64,000 bases of DNA. Source: Roseisalinus antarcticus. GTDB lineage: Bacteria; Pseudomonadota; Alphaproteobacteria; Rhodobacterales; Rhodobacteraceae. How positions within the stretch are numbered: position 1 is the first letter of the stretch; each line of letters starts with the position of its first letter. The position numbers and the translations under genes are program-made. This document shows, piece after piece, positions 44,869 through 52,712 of the stretch. Under the pieces are notes generated by a model. That model did no database searches. It saw only the letters and a list, made by a program, of their open reading frames with translations, and was not told where the DNA came from. Location: positions 434,001 through 498,000 of the forward strand of contig NZ_FWFZ01000001.1 of assembly GCF_900172355.1 (NCBI RefSeq), written 5' to 3'.

Positions 44869-45641
44869 TCCGCGCTCTGGCATGGCTCGGACGGCTGACG
44901 CTTGGGCTGATCGCCGCGCTCGGGCGGATGACGCTGTTCGTGCTCGAAGTCTTCAGCCACCTTTTCCGGCCCCCCTGGTATCCGCGCGAATTCGGCAATG
45001 CGGTGATGTCGGTGGGCTGGCAATCGCTGCCGGTCGTGGGGCTGACCGCGCTGTTCACCGGCGGGGCGCTGGCGCTCCAGATCTATTCCGGCGGGGCGCG
45101 GTTCTCGGCCGAGGCGGTGGTGCCCCAGATCGTGGCGATCGGCATGGTGCGCGAACTGGGGCCGGTGCTGGTCGGGCTGATGATCGCGGCGCGGGTGACC
45201 TCGTCCATCGCGGCGGAAATCGCGACGATGAAGGTGACCGAGCAGATCGACGCGCTGGTGACCCTGTCCACCCACCCGATGAAATACCTGACCCTGCCCC
45301 GGGTCCTGGCCGCGACCCTGACCGTACCGGTCCTCGTCGGAATCGGTGACGTGATCGGGATCTTCGGCGGCTACGTGGTGGGAGTCTACCGTCTGGGGTT
45401 CAACGCCGCGGGCTACCTGCAGAACACCGTCGATTTCCTCGAGGCGCTCGACATCCTGTCGTCGCTGGCCAAGGGCGCGGTCTTCGGGGCGCTGGCGGGG
45501 CTGGCCGGGTGCTACTACGGGCTGAACTCGGCTCGGGGCGCCATGGGCGTGGGCCGCGCCACAAAGAGCGGCGTGGTCGCGGCGGCAGTGCTGATCCTGG
45601 CCGCGAACTTCGTCCTGACAGAGGTGTTTTTCTCGGCATGA
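44865..45641 (+). CDS. mlaE: MlaE-family ABC transporter permease
   Basis: Inner-membrane permease of the Mla phospholipid-trafficking system, 258 residues with five or six hydrophobic segments. The MlaE signature reads [20 protein letters not shown] and [20 protein letters not shown] near residues 88-125. The start ATG overlaps the alr stop and its own stop overlaps the mlaF start, so alr-mlaE-mlaF is one operon. No mlaD (MCE) gene follows, which differs from the E. coli order. Confidence 0.9.
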   Translation: MIRALAWLGRLTLGLIAALGRMTLFVLEVFSHLFRPPWYPREFGNAVMSVGWQSLPVVGLTALFTGGALALQIYSGGARFSAEAVVPQIVAIGMVRELGPVLVGLMIAARVTSSIAAEIATMKVTEQIDALVTLSTHPMKYLTLPRVLAATLTVPVLVGIGDVIGIFGGYVVGVYRLGFNAAGYLQNTVDFLEALDILSSLAKGAVFGALAGLAGCYYGLNSARGAMGVGRATKSGVVAAAVLILAANFVLTEVFFSA

Positions 45642-46384
45642 TCCGCCTGTCCCAGGTCAAGAAGTCGTTCGGAGACAACCACGTGCTGCGGGGCATCGAC
45701 CTCGAGATCGCGCGGGGCGAAAGCATGGTGGTGATCGGCGGCTCGGGGACGGGCAAATCGGTCGTGCTGAAATGCATCCTCGGCCTGATGACGCCCGAAG
45801 CCGGCATGATCGAGGTGGGCGGCCAGGACGTGAGCCGGGTGTCGCGCGACGCCTTCCTCGCGAGGTTCGGCATGCTGTTCCAGGCGTCGGCCCTCTTCGA
45901 CAGCCTCCCGGTCTGGCAGAACGTGGCCTTTCGCCTGCTGCGCGGGGCGCAGAAGCGCCCCAAGGCTGAGGCCCGCGCGATCGCGCTGACGAAACTCCGC
46001 CGCGTGGGGCTCGGACCAGAGGTGGCCGAACGGCTGCCCGCCGAGCTCTCCGGCGGCATGCAGAAGCGGGTGGGCCTGGCCCGCGCCATCGCGGCGGACC
46101 CCGAGATCATCTTCTTCGACGAACCGACCACGGGTCTCGACCCGATCATGGCCGGGGTCATCAACGACCTGATCCGCGAGATCGTGACCGAGATGGGGGC
46201 CACCGCGGTCACGATCACCCACGACATGTCCTCGGTCCGGGCGATTGCCGACAGGGTGGCGATGCTGCACCACGGAAAAATCCGATGGGCGGGCCCGGTG
46301 TCCGAGATCGACCAGGCCGGCGACCCCTACCTCGACCAGTTCATCAACGGCCGCGCCGAGGGTCCGATCGAGACGCTTCGGTGA
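45638..46384 (+). CDS. mlaF: MlaF-family ABC transporter ATPase
   Basis: ATPase partner of MlaE, 248 residues. Walker A GGSGTGKSVVLKCILGL at about 35-50, Q-loop FGMLFQASALFDSL, signature LSGGMQKRVGLARAIAADPE, Walker B IIFFDEPTTGLDP and the H-loop THDMSSV are all intact. LSGGM and the SALFDSL Q-loop are typical of the MlaF group. It is the last gene of the operon; a composite repeat with a hairpin starts 10 bases after the stop. Confidence 0.93.
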   Translation: MIRLSQVKKSFGDNHVLRGIDLEIARGESMVVIGGSGTGKSVVLKCILGLMTPEAGMIEVGGQDVSRVSRDAFLARFGMLFQASALFDSLPVWQNVAFRLLRGAQKRPKAEARAIALTKLRRVGLGPEVAERLPAELSGGMQKRVGLARAIAADPEIIFFDEPTTGLDPIMAGVINDLIREIVTEMGATAVTITHDMSSVRAIADRVAMLHHGKIRWAGPVSEIDQAGDPYLDQFINGRAEGPIETLR

Positions 46385-46393
46385 CGGGGCGAA

Positions 46394-46459
46394 AGGGGGC
46401 GCTGCCCCCTCCCGGCCCGGCGGGCCGGTTCACCCCCGGGATATTTCGAACCAGAAGAA
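46394..46459 (+). repeat. composite repeat element, copy B
   Basis: Hairpin AGGGGGC-GCT-GCCCCCT (46394-46410), spacer, then CCCGGGATATTTCGAACCAG and AAGAA. It begins 10 bases after mlaF. The hairpin keeps perfect pairing although its outer base pair differs from copy A. Confidence 0.85.
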
Positions 46460-46655
46460 ACTGGGGACCGGTCTTCATTGCCTTGCAATATCCCCGCCGG
46501 AGGCCCCGGCCCGGTCACCAAGCGCACCGTTTCGTATTGGTCCGGCGCACGGCGAGGGGTCGGCGCCGTCCCATCGCGGGCCTTGCATCCCCGGCCTGCC
46601 ATGGCCCGCCGGATTGGAGTATGACGTTGCGACAGTTCAAAAGGTCCAACCTGAC

Positions 46656-47048
46656 ATGAGTTTTCTTGAACCTGATCCCTATATCCTTGCCTTCATCGCG
46701 GTAAAGCAGGGGATATTTCTGCTGGCCCTGCTGCCGCTGGCCCTAGTCCGGGCCCTGGCGGCGCGGCGCTCGGCCCGGTGGGCCGCGCTGGCGGCGCTGG
46801 CACTCTGTGCCTTCGGCCTGGCCGCGCGATACCTTCCCGAGGTCCTGGGGATCTACGAGGGCCTCTTTGTCCGGATATCCGGCATCTGGCGCGGGCTTTG
46901 GGGCGGGTTGGCGATGAATTTCGCCGCCTCGGCCGCGCTCCTCGCCTCTGCCCTGCTGCCCGGGCGGCGGTGGTGGGGGCTGGATCTTGCGCATGTGGTT
47001 CTGCTGGCCGGACTTCTGGGCCTTTGGGGCTACAGCATTTGGGGATAG
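46656..47048 (+). CDS. small four-helix membrane protein, unknown function
   Basis: A 130-residue hydrophobic protein with four probable membrane segments (about 10-30, 40-58, 77-97, 107-127). The start MSFLEPDPYILAFIAVKQGI lies 272 bp after mlaF. Frame and hydrophobic pattern are clean. It is followed 5 bp later by the PqiA-like gene and probably shares its transcript. I recognise no named domain. Confidence 0.7.
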   Translation: MSFLEPDPYILAFIAVKQGIFLLALLPLALVRALAARRSARWAALAALALCAFGLAARYLPEVLGIYEGLFVRISGIWRGLWGGLAMNFAASAALLASALLPGRRWWGLDLAHVVLLAGLLGLWGYSIWG

Positions 47049-47052
47049 CGCC

Positions 47053-47493
47053 GTGGCCAATGCGTTGAAGATCGCCAATCTTTCGTTGATCGTTCTTTTT
47101 CCGGTGGCCTGGTTCGCGCCGCTCTTGCGGGCGGGCTTGCTGCCGCTCTTCGGTCTGTCCGAGATCAGCGTGATCTCGGGCTTGCAATCGCTCTGGCGTT
47201 CGGACGTGTTCCTGGCCCTGATGGTGACGGTCTTCGCCCTGTTCGCGCCTTATCTCAAGACCATCGGCCTGGCGCTGGTGCAATTCGGCCTTCTGGACGA
47301 CCGGGCGCTGCCAGTTCTGGGTTGGCTCGGCAAGCTCGCCATGGCCGACATCTTCCTTGTCGCGCTCTATATCGTCGTCGCCGAGGGGGTGGGCGTGGGG
47401 CGGGTCGAGGTTGCCTGGGGCCTCTACCTGTTCTCCGGCTGCATCCTGGTCTCGCTCGGCCTGTCCATGGCTGCGTCCCGCCGGAAGACCTGA
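47053..47493 (+). CDS. paraquat-inducible protein A (PqiA)-like membrane protein
   Basis: A 146-residue single PqiA domain with four membrane segments. The hallmark is GLSEISVISGLQSLWRSDVF followed by FALFAPYLKTIGLALVQFG and a loop LGWLGKLAMADIFLVALYIV, as in PqiA proteins. No zinc-ribbon Cys pair is present. The most likely start is GTG at 47053; a longer frame would overlap the preceding gene by 62 bases. PqiA-type proteins work with MCE proteins in envelope lipid transport, which would fit the nearby mlaEF genes. Confidence 0.8.
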   Translation: MANALKIANLSLIVLFPVAWFAPLLRAGLLPLFGLSEISVISGLQSLWRSDVFLALMVTVFALFAPYLKTIGLALVQFGLLDDRALPVLGWLGKLAMADIFLVALYIVVAEGVGVGRVEVAWGLYLFSGCILVSLGLSMAASRRKT

Positions 47494-47524
47494 GCGACGC
47501 CGGGCCCGGCGGTCCCCGGCGCGG

Positions 47525-47591
47525 GGAGGGCGCTGCCCTCCCTCTTGGCTCACGCCAATTCACCCTCCCGGGATATTTGGGACCAGAAGAA
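47525..47591 (+). repeat. composite repeat element, copy C
   Basis: Hairpin GGAGGGC-GCT-GCCCTCC (47525-47541), spacer, then TCCCGGGATATTTGGGACCA and GAAGAA. It lies between the convergent ends of the PqiA-like and LysR genes. The stem has an A-T/T-A change compensated on both sides. Confidence 0.85.
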
Positions 47592-47593
47592 GG

Positions 47594-48556
47594 TCAGAGC
47601 CGCTTGAGCGTCTTTTCCAGCCAGGGCGCGTCTGCGATCATCGGCGCGACGATCTGGGCAGAGATCAGACCGCGCAGACGCTCGGCGATTTGCGCGGGCA
47701 TGGTGCCCAGGATGTCGCGGCGGGACGTCAGCGAGATCGTCCGCGTGAGCGGGCGGCCCGGCAGCGGCAGGATCCGCACCCGGTCGTGGAACCGGTCGGC
47801 ATGTTTCCAGCCGAGCGGCGTCAGAATCGTCCAGCCGGCGCCCTCGGCCACCATGGCCAGGATCGCGTGATAGCTGTCGAGTTCGAACCGCTGCTGGAAA
47901 CTGAGGTTCTGCCGGGCCAGATGCGCCGCGATCGTGCGGCCCATCAAGTGGCGCGTGGTGTAGCGGATATGCGGCAGGGTGCGCAGGTCGGCGAGGCTGG
48001 GCCTTGCGGCCGCGAGGCTTCGCGGGGCCGCGATCACGAACGGCTCCTGCAGGAGCGGCTGAACCTCGTGCCCCTCCGCGCCCGTCTCCATGTCGGCGGC
48101 GACGACCACATCGAGCGCCCGGGCGTCGAGCTGATCGAACAGCCGGTGGGATGGCCCGGTCTCGAGCAGGAACTGGCAGGATCTCAGCTCTTCGGCCATG
48201 GCGGACAGCAGGCTAGGGGTCACGTCGGCGTCGAAATCCTCGATCATCCCGAGGCGGAACCGGGTCAGGGCGCCTTGACCCGAGAGACCCAGCTCGGCGC
48301 GGGCCTGGTCCGCCTCGTTGAGGATCGCGTTGGCGCGCCGCAGGAAGGTCTCGCCCGCGGGCGTCAGGGTCACCGGCCGTTCGGAGCGGTTGAGCAGGGT
48401 CGCGCCGATGTCGCGCTCGAGGTTGGTCAGCTGCTGCGAGACGGTCGCCGCCGAAGTGTCCAGACGGCGGGCGGCGGCGGAGAGCGACGCCTCTTCCGCG
48501 GTCGCCACGAAGACCTCGATTTCCCACAGAGTGATCTTTCCAGGACGCTGCGCCAT
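47594..48556 (-). CDS. LysR-family transcriptional regulator
   Basis: A 320-residue regulator. The N-terminal winged helix is TLWEIEVFVATAEEASLSAA, then ATVSQQLTNLERDIGATLLN, with the usual hinge, and residues 95-300 form the periplasmic-binding-protein-like effector domain. It is divergent from a class III aminotransferase gene with 111 bp between the starts, the standard layout for a LysR protein that controls its neighbour. The effector is unknown. Confidence 0.92.
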   Translation of the reverse strand: MAQRPGKITLWEIEVFVATAEEASLSAAARRLDTSAATVSQQLTNLERDIGATLLNRSERPVTLTPAGETFLRRANAILNEADQARAELGLSGQGALTRFRLGMIEDFDADVTPSLLSAMAEELRSCQFLLETGPSHRLFDQLDARALDVVVAADMETGAEGHEVQPLLQEPFVIAAPRSLAAARPSLADLRTLPHIRYTTRHLMGRTIAAHLARQNLSFQQRFELDSYHAILAMVAEGAGWTILTPLGWKHADRFHDRVRILPLPGRPLTRTISLTSRRDILGTMPAQIAERLRGLISAQIVAPMIADAPWLEKTLKRL

Positions 48557-48667
48557 GGACGCGACGTTAGGGGCTGCGGCGCCCGCCCGCAACGTCGCGC
48601 ATGCCCTTGATGGATTGCGGCGGACAGGCGCCGGGCATAGTGTCGGCGCGAACCGGAGAGGTGCCCC

Positions 48668-50050
48668 ATGCCCGATGACAAGACGAACTCCTGGGAGGTG
48701 CGCGCCGCCGCCCACACGCTCTATGGATTCACCGATCTGCCCACCATCGCCGAGCGCGGCACGGTGGTGCTGACCGGCGGCCATGGACCTTACGTGCGAG
48801 ACGTGCACGGGCGCGAATATCTCGACGCCAATTCGGGCCTGTGGAACATGGTCGCGGGGTTCGACCACCCCGGCCTGACCGCCTGCGCCCAAGAACAATA
48901 CGCCCGTTTCCCGGGCTATCACGCCTTTTTCGGCCGGATGTCAGACCGCACGGTCGAGCTGTCGGAGAAGCTCGTCGAGGTCTCGCCTTTCGAGCAGGGC
49001 CGCGTCTTCTATACCAATTCCGGATCCGAGGCGAACGACACGCTGGTCAAGATGCTGTGGTTCCTCAACGCGGCAGAGGGTCAACCCGAGCGGCGCAAGA
49101 TCCTGACACGGGTCAACGGCTATCACGGGGTGACAGTCGTGTCGGCCTCGATGACGGGCAAGCCCTACAATTCGGTCTTCGGCCTGCCCTTGCCCGGGTT
49201 TCTGCATCTTTCCTGTCCGCATTACTGGCGCAACGGCGCCGAGGGCGAGACCGAGGCCGCGTTCACTGCCCGGATGGCGGCAGAGCTGGAGGCTGTCATC
49301 GCCCGCGAAGGGGCCGAGACCATCGCCGCCTTCGTCGCCGAGCCGGTGATGGGCGCAGGCGGGGTCATCGTCCCGTCCGAGGGCTATTTCCAGGCGGTCG
49401 CGCCGATCCTGAAAAAGCACGGCATCCCGCTGGTCTCGGACGAGGTGATCTGCGGTTTCGGCCGGACGGGGGCGCGCTGGGGCTGCGAGCAATACGGGTT
49501 CATGCCCGACGCGATCATCTCGTCGAAGAACCTCACCGCCGGCTTTTTCCCCATGGGCGCGGTGATCCTCGGCCCGGAGCTGGCGGACCGCTTGCAGCGC
49601 GCCTCGGAGGCGATCGAGGAGTTTCCGCACGGGTTCACCGCCTCGGGCCACCCGGTGGGCTGCGCGATTGCGCTGAAGGCGATCGAGGTCATCCTCGACG
49701 GGGCCGACGGAGAGGCGCCGCTGATCGAAAACGTGCGCCGGCTGACACCCGGGTTCGAGGCGGGGATGGCGAAGCTGGCCGAACATCCCAACATCGGCGA
49801 ATGGCGTGGCAAGGGGCTGATGGGCGCGTTGGAGGCGGTGGCCGACAAGGCGAGCAAGACCCCCTTCCCCGGCACGCTCTCGGTCTCGGAGCGGATCGCC
49901 AACACCTGCACCGATCACGGGCTGATCTGCCGCCCGCTGGGGCAATCGGTCGTACTTTGCCCGCCGTTCATCATGACCGACGCGCAGATGGCGGAGATGT
50001 TCGAGAAGCTGGGCGCCGCGCTGACGAAGGTGTTCGACGAGGTGGCCTGA
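48668..50050 (+). CDS. class III PLP-dependent aminotransferase
   Basis: Omega-amino acid or amine:pyruvate transaminase type, 460 residues. Family landmarks: FYTNSGSEANDTLVKMLWF near 115, AEPVMGAGGVIVPSEGYF near 225, LVSDEVICGFGRTGARWGCE near 258, and the PLP Lys in IISSKNLTAGFFPMGAVIL near 285. Substrates of close relatives include putrescine, beta-alanine, taurine and 4-aminobutyrate; the sequence does not decide. Probably controlled by the divergent LysR protein. Confidence 0.9.
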   Translation: MPDDKTNSWEVRAAAHTLYGFTDLPTIAERGTVVLTGGHGPYVRDVHGREYLDANSGLWNMVAGFDHPGLTACAQEQYARFPGYHAFFGRMSDRTVELSEKLVEVSPFEQGRVFYTNSGSEANDTLVKMLWFLNAAEGQPERRKILTRVNGYHGVTVVSASMTGKPYNSVFGLPLPGFLHLSCPHYWRNGAEGETEAAFTARMAAELEAVIAREGAETIAAFVAEPVMGAGGVIVPSEGYFQAVAPILKKHGIPLVSDEVICGFGRTGARWGCEQYGFMPDAIISSKNLTAGFFPMGAVILGPELADRLQRASEAIEEFPHGFTASGHPVGCAIALKAIEVILDGADGEAPLIENVRRLTPGFEAGMAKLAEHPNIGEWRGKGLMGALEAVADKASKTPFPGTLSVSERIANTCTDHGLICRPLGQSVVLCPPFIMTDAQMAEMFEKLGAALTKVFDEVA

Positions 50051-50075
50051 GGTCCTCCGGACAACCTGTCCCCTG

Positions 50076-50105
50076 CGCTCCGGGCCGCGAGATCCGGAGC
50101 GTTTT
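50076..50105 (+). terminator. intrinsic terminator of the aminotransferase gene
   Basis: CGCTCCGG (50076-50083) pairs with CCGGAGCG (50094-50101) around a 10-base loop, followed by TTTTC. It starts 26 bases after the stop codon. Confidence 0.7.
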
Positions 50106-50530
50106 CAACAGCTTCGAACGCAGCCCATCAAGACCGCCTGGCGCCCAACCTTCAAGTTTCGGTCCTGGGCTAAATGTCCGGGTCCTGTTCGCTCTTGCTG
50201 TAGGGGCCCTTGGCAAAGGGTGCCCGCCCCTCGCTTGCGGGGCCGCTCGTGCCCCTGACGCCATCGGTCCCCGATCAAGGGAAACCTTCGCGCTCCCGAA
50301 CTTTGCGGAAAATCGGCAAGAATCGAGCGGGAGAGCGGGGCGGAGTTGGAAATTCACCGGGGGCATCATGGCCTTTGCTGGCGGCAGGCGCAGGCACAGC
50401 GCGTCCGTGACCGATACTTGCAGACAAATGCTCAGATCAAGAAAAAGGACTATCAATTAAATCAAAAAAAAGCTTCATGATGTTAAAATGACATTTCATG
50501 GAGGAATGTCACCAAACTTGGGGACGAGTG
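50106..50530 (+). promoter_or_regulatory. upstream region of the VPLPA-CTERM gene
   Basis: A 425-base interval without a gene. Its last 100 bases (about 50430-50510) are strongly AT-rich for this genome, with runs such as ATCAATTAAATCAAAAAAAA, which suggests a promoter or a nucleoid-protein binding region. I do not see a clear -35/-10 pair or repeat. Confidence 0.4.
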
Positions 50531-51130
50531 ATGAAAAGACAGAAAGCCGTTGCCCGGCATGTCAGAGCCTGTGCGATTGTCTCGGCACTGGCCATTGGCG
50601 CGTTCACCGCGCAATCTGTTCAGGCTGCGACGTACGAGTACACGGGCGCGACCTTCTCGAGCAATTTTGCGCCGTATGACACCTCAATGAATATTTCAGG
50701 GGCGTTCGACGTTGCCAGCCCCTTGTCGTCGTCGATGTCGTTGACGGATATCTCCGGATCGTTGACGAGTTTTTCCTTCTTTACTGGCGTTCGGACATTC
50801 GAGACCGGCGATGATGTAAACAACTTCAGTCTGGCAACAGACGTCACCGGCGCTATCGTCGGCTGGGAAATCAACATTGACGACAATGCCTGGTATGTCT
50901 CCATGAGCAGCAGCAGCTCGCCCAAGGACCGAACAAGGAACATGGGGCCCGGCGGGGGCGATGCCTACAACTATACCGCTGGATCCTGGGCGATCGCTCC
51001 GGTGCCTCTGCCCGCCGGGTTCTGGTTCCTTATGGCCGCACTCGGTGGTCTTGTCGTTCTGGCGCAGCGCCGCAGGGTTGTCTTGCCGACCGCTCTCGAA
51101 AACGCCGGGGGATTTGGGCAACCGTCATAG
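50531..51130 (+). CDS. exported protein with VPLPA-CTERM sorting signal
   Basis: A 199-residue protein. A Sec signal peptide (basic start MKRQKAVARHVR, hydrophobic VSALAIGAFTAQSVQA) is cleaved near residue 33. The mature part is rich in Ser, Thr, Gly and Asp and probably beta-structured. Near the C-terminus, PVPLPAGFWFLMAALGGLVV then a basic cluster (QRRR) is the VPLPA-CTERM signal, processed by an exosortase-type enzyme known from Rhodobacterales. Unusually, about 17 residues follow the basic cluster. The ATG at 50531 follows GGGGACGAG. Lower GC upstream suggests separate regulation. Function unknown. Confidence 0.8.
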   Translation: MKRQKAVARHVRACAIVSALAIGAFTAQSVQAATYEYTGATFSSNFAPYDTSMNISGAFDVASPLSSSMSLTDISGSLTSFSFFTGVRTFETGDDVNNFSLATDVTGAIVGWEINIDDNAWYVSMSSSSSPKDRTRNMGPGGGDAYNYTAGSWAIAPVPLPAGFWFLMAALGGLVVLAQRRRVVLPTALENAGGFGQPS

Positions 51131-51358
51131 ACCTGCCGCCCAAGGTCGTCTCGGCATCCGGTGGCAAGAAGGCCCGCCAATTTGGTCTGTTCCGTGGCCT
51201 GACAGGTCCAGGACGGCCGATGGGTGCAAGAGATAGTCCGCCGATCCCAAGCAGAATTCTGACCGAAGACGGAAGCCGTCCGGATCACGGCCCGCGCGGC
51301 GGGGCCCGCTCTGTGCCATCCGGCGCCGGGACGTCACCAGCCCTTGGCGCACGGAGCG

Positions 51359-51937
51359 CTACTTGCCCATCCGTGCCAGCTTCATCTGCAGCGCGGCGAG
51401 CTCTTTCTTGATCTCATCGAGGTCATCGCCCTTGCCGCCGGCAGATGCCTTGCCCGAAGGCGCCTCGCCCTCCCCGGCCGGGCCGGTTGCGCCCACGACG
51501 CCGCCGGTCATCGCCTTGAGGAACGCCTCTTGTTGGGTGCGCAACGCATCGAACCCGGGGACCTTTGCCATCGGGTTGATCGTGCCCATGTTCTCCATCA
51601 TCTTGGTCTGCCCCTCGCGGAACATCTCGAAGCTCATGGCGAGGAATTGCGGCATGACGGACATGGACTGGGTGGTGTAGCTGCGGACCAGATCGTTCAG
51701 AACGCCGACCGGCAGCATGTTCTCGCCCCGGCTTTCGTGTTCCGCGATGATCTGAAGCAGGTATTGCCGGGTCAGGTCGTCGCCGGATTTGAGGTCGACG
51801 ATCTGGACGTCGCGGCCCTCGCGGATGAAGGATGCGATATCCTCCAGCGTCACGTAATCGGACGTTTCGGTGTTATACAGCCTGCGGCTGGCATATCGTT
51901 TGATCAGAAGTGGCTTGTCGGTGCTTTCGGCGGCCAA
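51359..51937 (-). CDS. phaR: polyhydroxyalkanoate synthesis repressor PhaR
   Basis: DNA- and PHB-binding repressor that controls phasin and granule genes. About 192 residues. The PHB/PHA accumulation regulator domain reads LLIKRYASRRLYNTETSDYV near the start, then VTLEDIASFIREGRDVQIVD and DLTRQYLLQIIAEHE. The C-terminus has helical MMENMGTINPMAK and LDEIKKELAALQMKLARMGK. The start appears to be TTG at 51937: GGAGGG lies six bases upstream and the conserved region begins at once. Matching sites lie before phaP. Confidence 0.92.
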   Translation of the reverse strand: MAAESTDKPLLIKRYASRRLYNTETSDYVTLEDIASFIREGRDVQIVDLKSGDDLTRQYLLQIIAEHESRGENMLPVGVLNDLVRSYTTQSMSVMPQFLAMSFEMFREGQTKMMENMGTINPMAKVPGFDALRTQQEAFLKAMTGGVVGATGPAGEGEAPSGKASAGGKGDDLDEIKKELAALQMKLARMGK

Positions 51938-52028
51938 GCGTGTCCCTCCCACGGTCACTGCTGCGGTGCAGAGGAGCCTACGCGTCACATGTCGTTTCCA
52001 CAAGCGTTATGCCGCAGCGGCACAAACG

Positions 52029-52057
52029 CAAAAGGGGCAAGCCGATGGCTTGCCCCC
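52029..52057 (-). terminator. intrinsic terminator of phaP
   Basis: On the minus strand GGGGCAAGCC-ATC-GGCTTGCCCC, then TTTTGCG: a perfect 10-bp stem with a 3-base loop and a T-run, about 55 bases after the phaP stop. It separates phaP from phaR. Confidence 0.9.
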
Positions 52058-52112
52058 AGGTCTGCGGGACCGGTCGGCGGCAGGGAGGAGCCGCGCCGTT
52101 CCGTGCGACGTC

Positions 52113-52565
52113 TTACTTCGCGGCAGTCGCCTTCTTGGCGGCCGAGGTCATGTCCTCGGTGGCCTTCTTGGCGGCCGAGGTCATGTCCTCGGTCATGTCC
52201 TTGCCGGCGGCCAGGACGAGTTCCATCGTCTCGGTCTGAACCTTCTTGGCGATCTCGGCGTAGGCAGCCATGTGCTCGGCGGCGGCTTCGGCGGTCGTCG
52301 ACGCGAAATCCGTCATCGCCTTGGCGTAATCGGCGGGCTCGGACTTCGCCTTGCTCATCGCGGAGAACTTGGTCAGCGTGTCCTGCATCCACTTGGCGGA
52401 GAGGTCGGTGGATTTCTGGGCGGCGTCGATCGAGACGGCGCTCAGCTTCTCGGCCAGGGTGGTCTGGGTCTTGAACGCTTCTTCCATGGACTTGGTGTCC
52501 ACGGGGAACGCGCCCATCATGTCTTTCATCATGGCGGAGAGATCTTGGGTCTTTGCGGTGGCCAT
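52113..52565 (-). CDS. phaP: phasin (PHB granule surface protein)
   Basis: A 150-residue amphipathic, mostly helical protein that coats PHB granules. The phasin_2-like core is FKTQTTLAEKLSAVSIDAAQ, then STDLSAKWMQDTLTKFSAMS. The Ala/Lys/Met-rich C-terminus contains an exact tandem repeat of TEDMTSAAKKA encoded by a 33-bp duplication (52129-52194). GAAGGGAATTCTCC lies before the ATG. It is downstream of phaC on the same strand, behind a 15-bp inverted repeat that fits PhaR. Confidence 0.92.
   Translation of the reverse strand: MATAKTQDLSAMMKDMMGAFPVDTKSMEEAFKTQTTLAEKLSAVSIDAAQKSTDLSAKWMQDTLTKFSAMSKAKSEPADYAKAMTDFASTTAEAAAEHMAAYAEIAKKVQTETMELVLAAGKDMTEDMTSAAKKATEDMTSAAKKATAAK
52129..52194 (-). 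repeat. 33-bp tandem duplication inside phaP
   Basis: Two adjacent 33-bp units (52129-52161 and 52162-52194) differing in one base. They encode the duplicated 11-residue motif TEDMTSAAKKA near the C-terminus of the phasin. Confidence 0.95.
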
Positions 52566-52615
52566 TGGAGAATTCCCTTCAAACTTGGCTTGTTGCTGTG
52601 TCTGACCGGAATATG

Positions 52616-52660
52616 CATGCTGCAGCGCAGCATTTCAAGTATTTTCTGCGCTGCAGCATG
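52616..52660. promoter_or_regulatory. PhaR operator before phaP
   Basis: Perfect 15-bp inverted repeat: CATGCTGCAGCGCAG (52616-52630), a 15-base spacer, CTGCGCTGCAGCATG (52646-52660). It is dense in TGC/GCA motifs and contains CTGC-GCAG pairs, the type of site reported for PhaR in Paracoccus and Rhodobacter. It lies 51 bp upstream of phaP, where the promoter must be. Confidence 0.8.
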
Positions 52661-52712
52661 AAATTTCCGTGTGGTCGACGCGATCAGATGCTTGCTGTCC
52701 GCGCCCCCCGCG

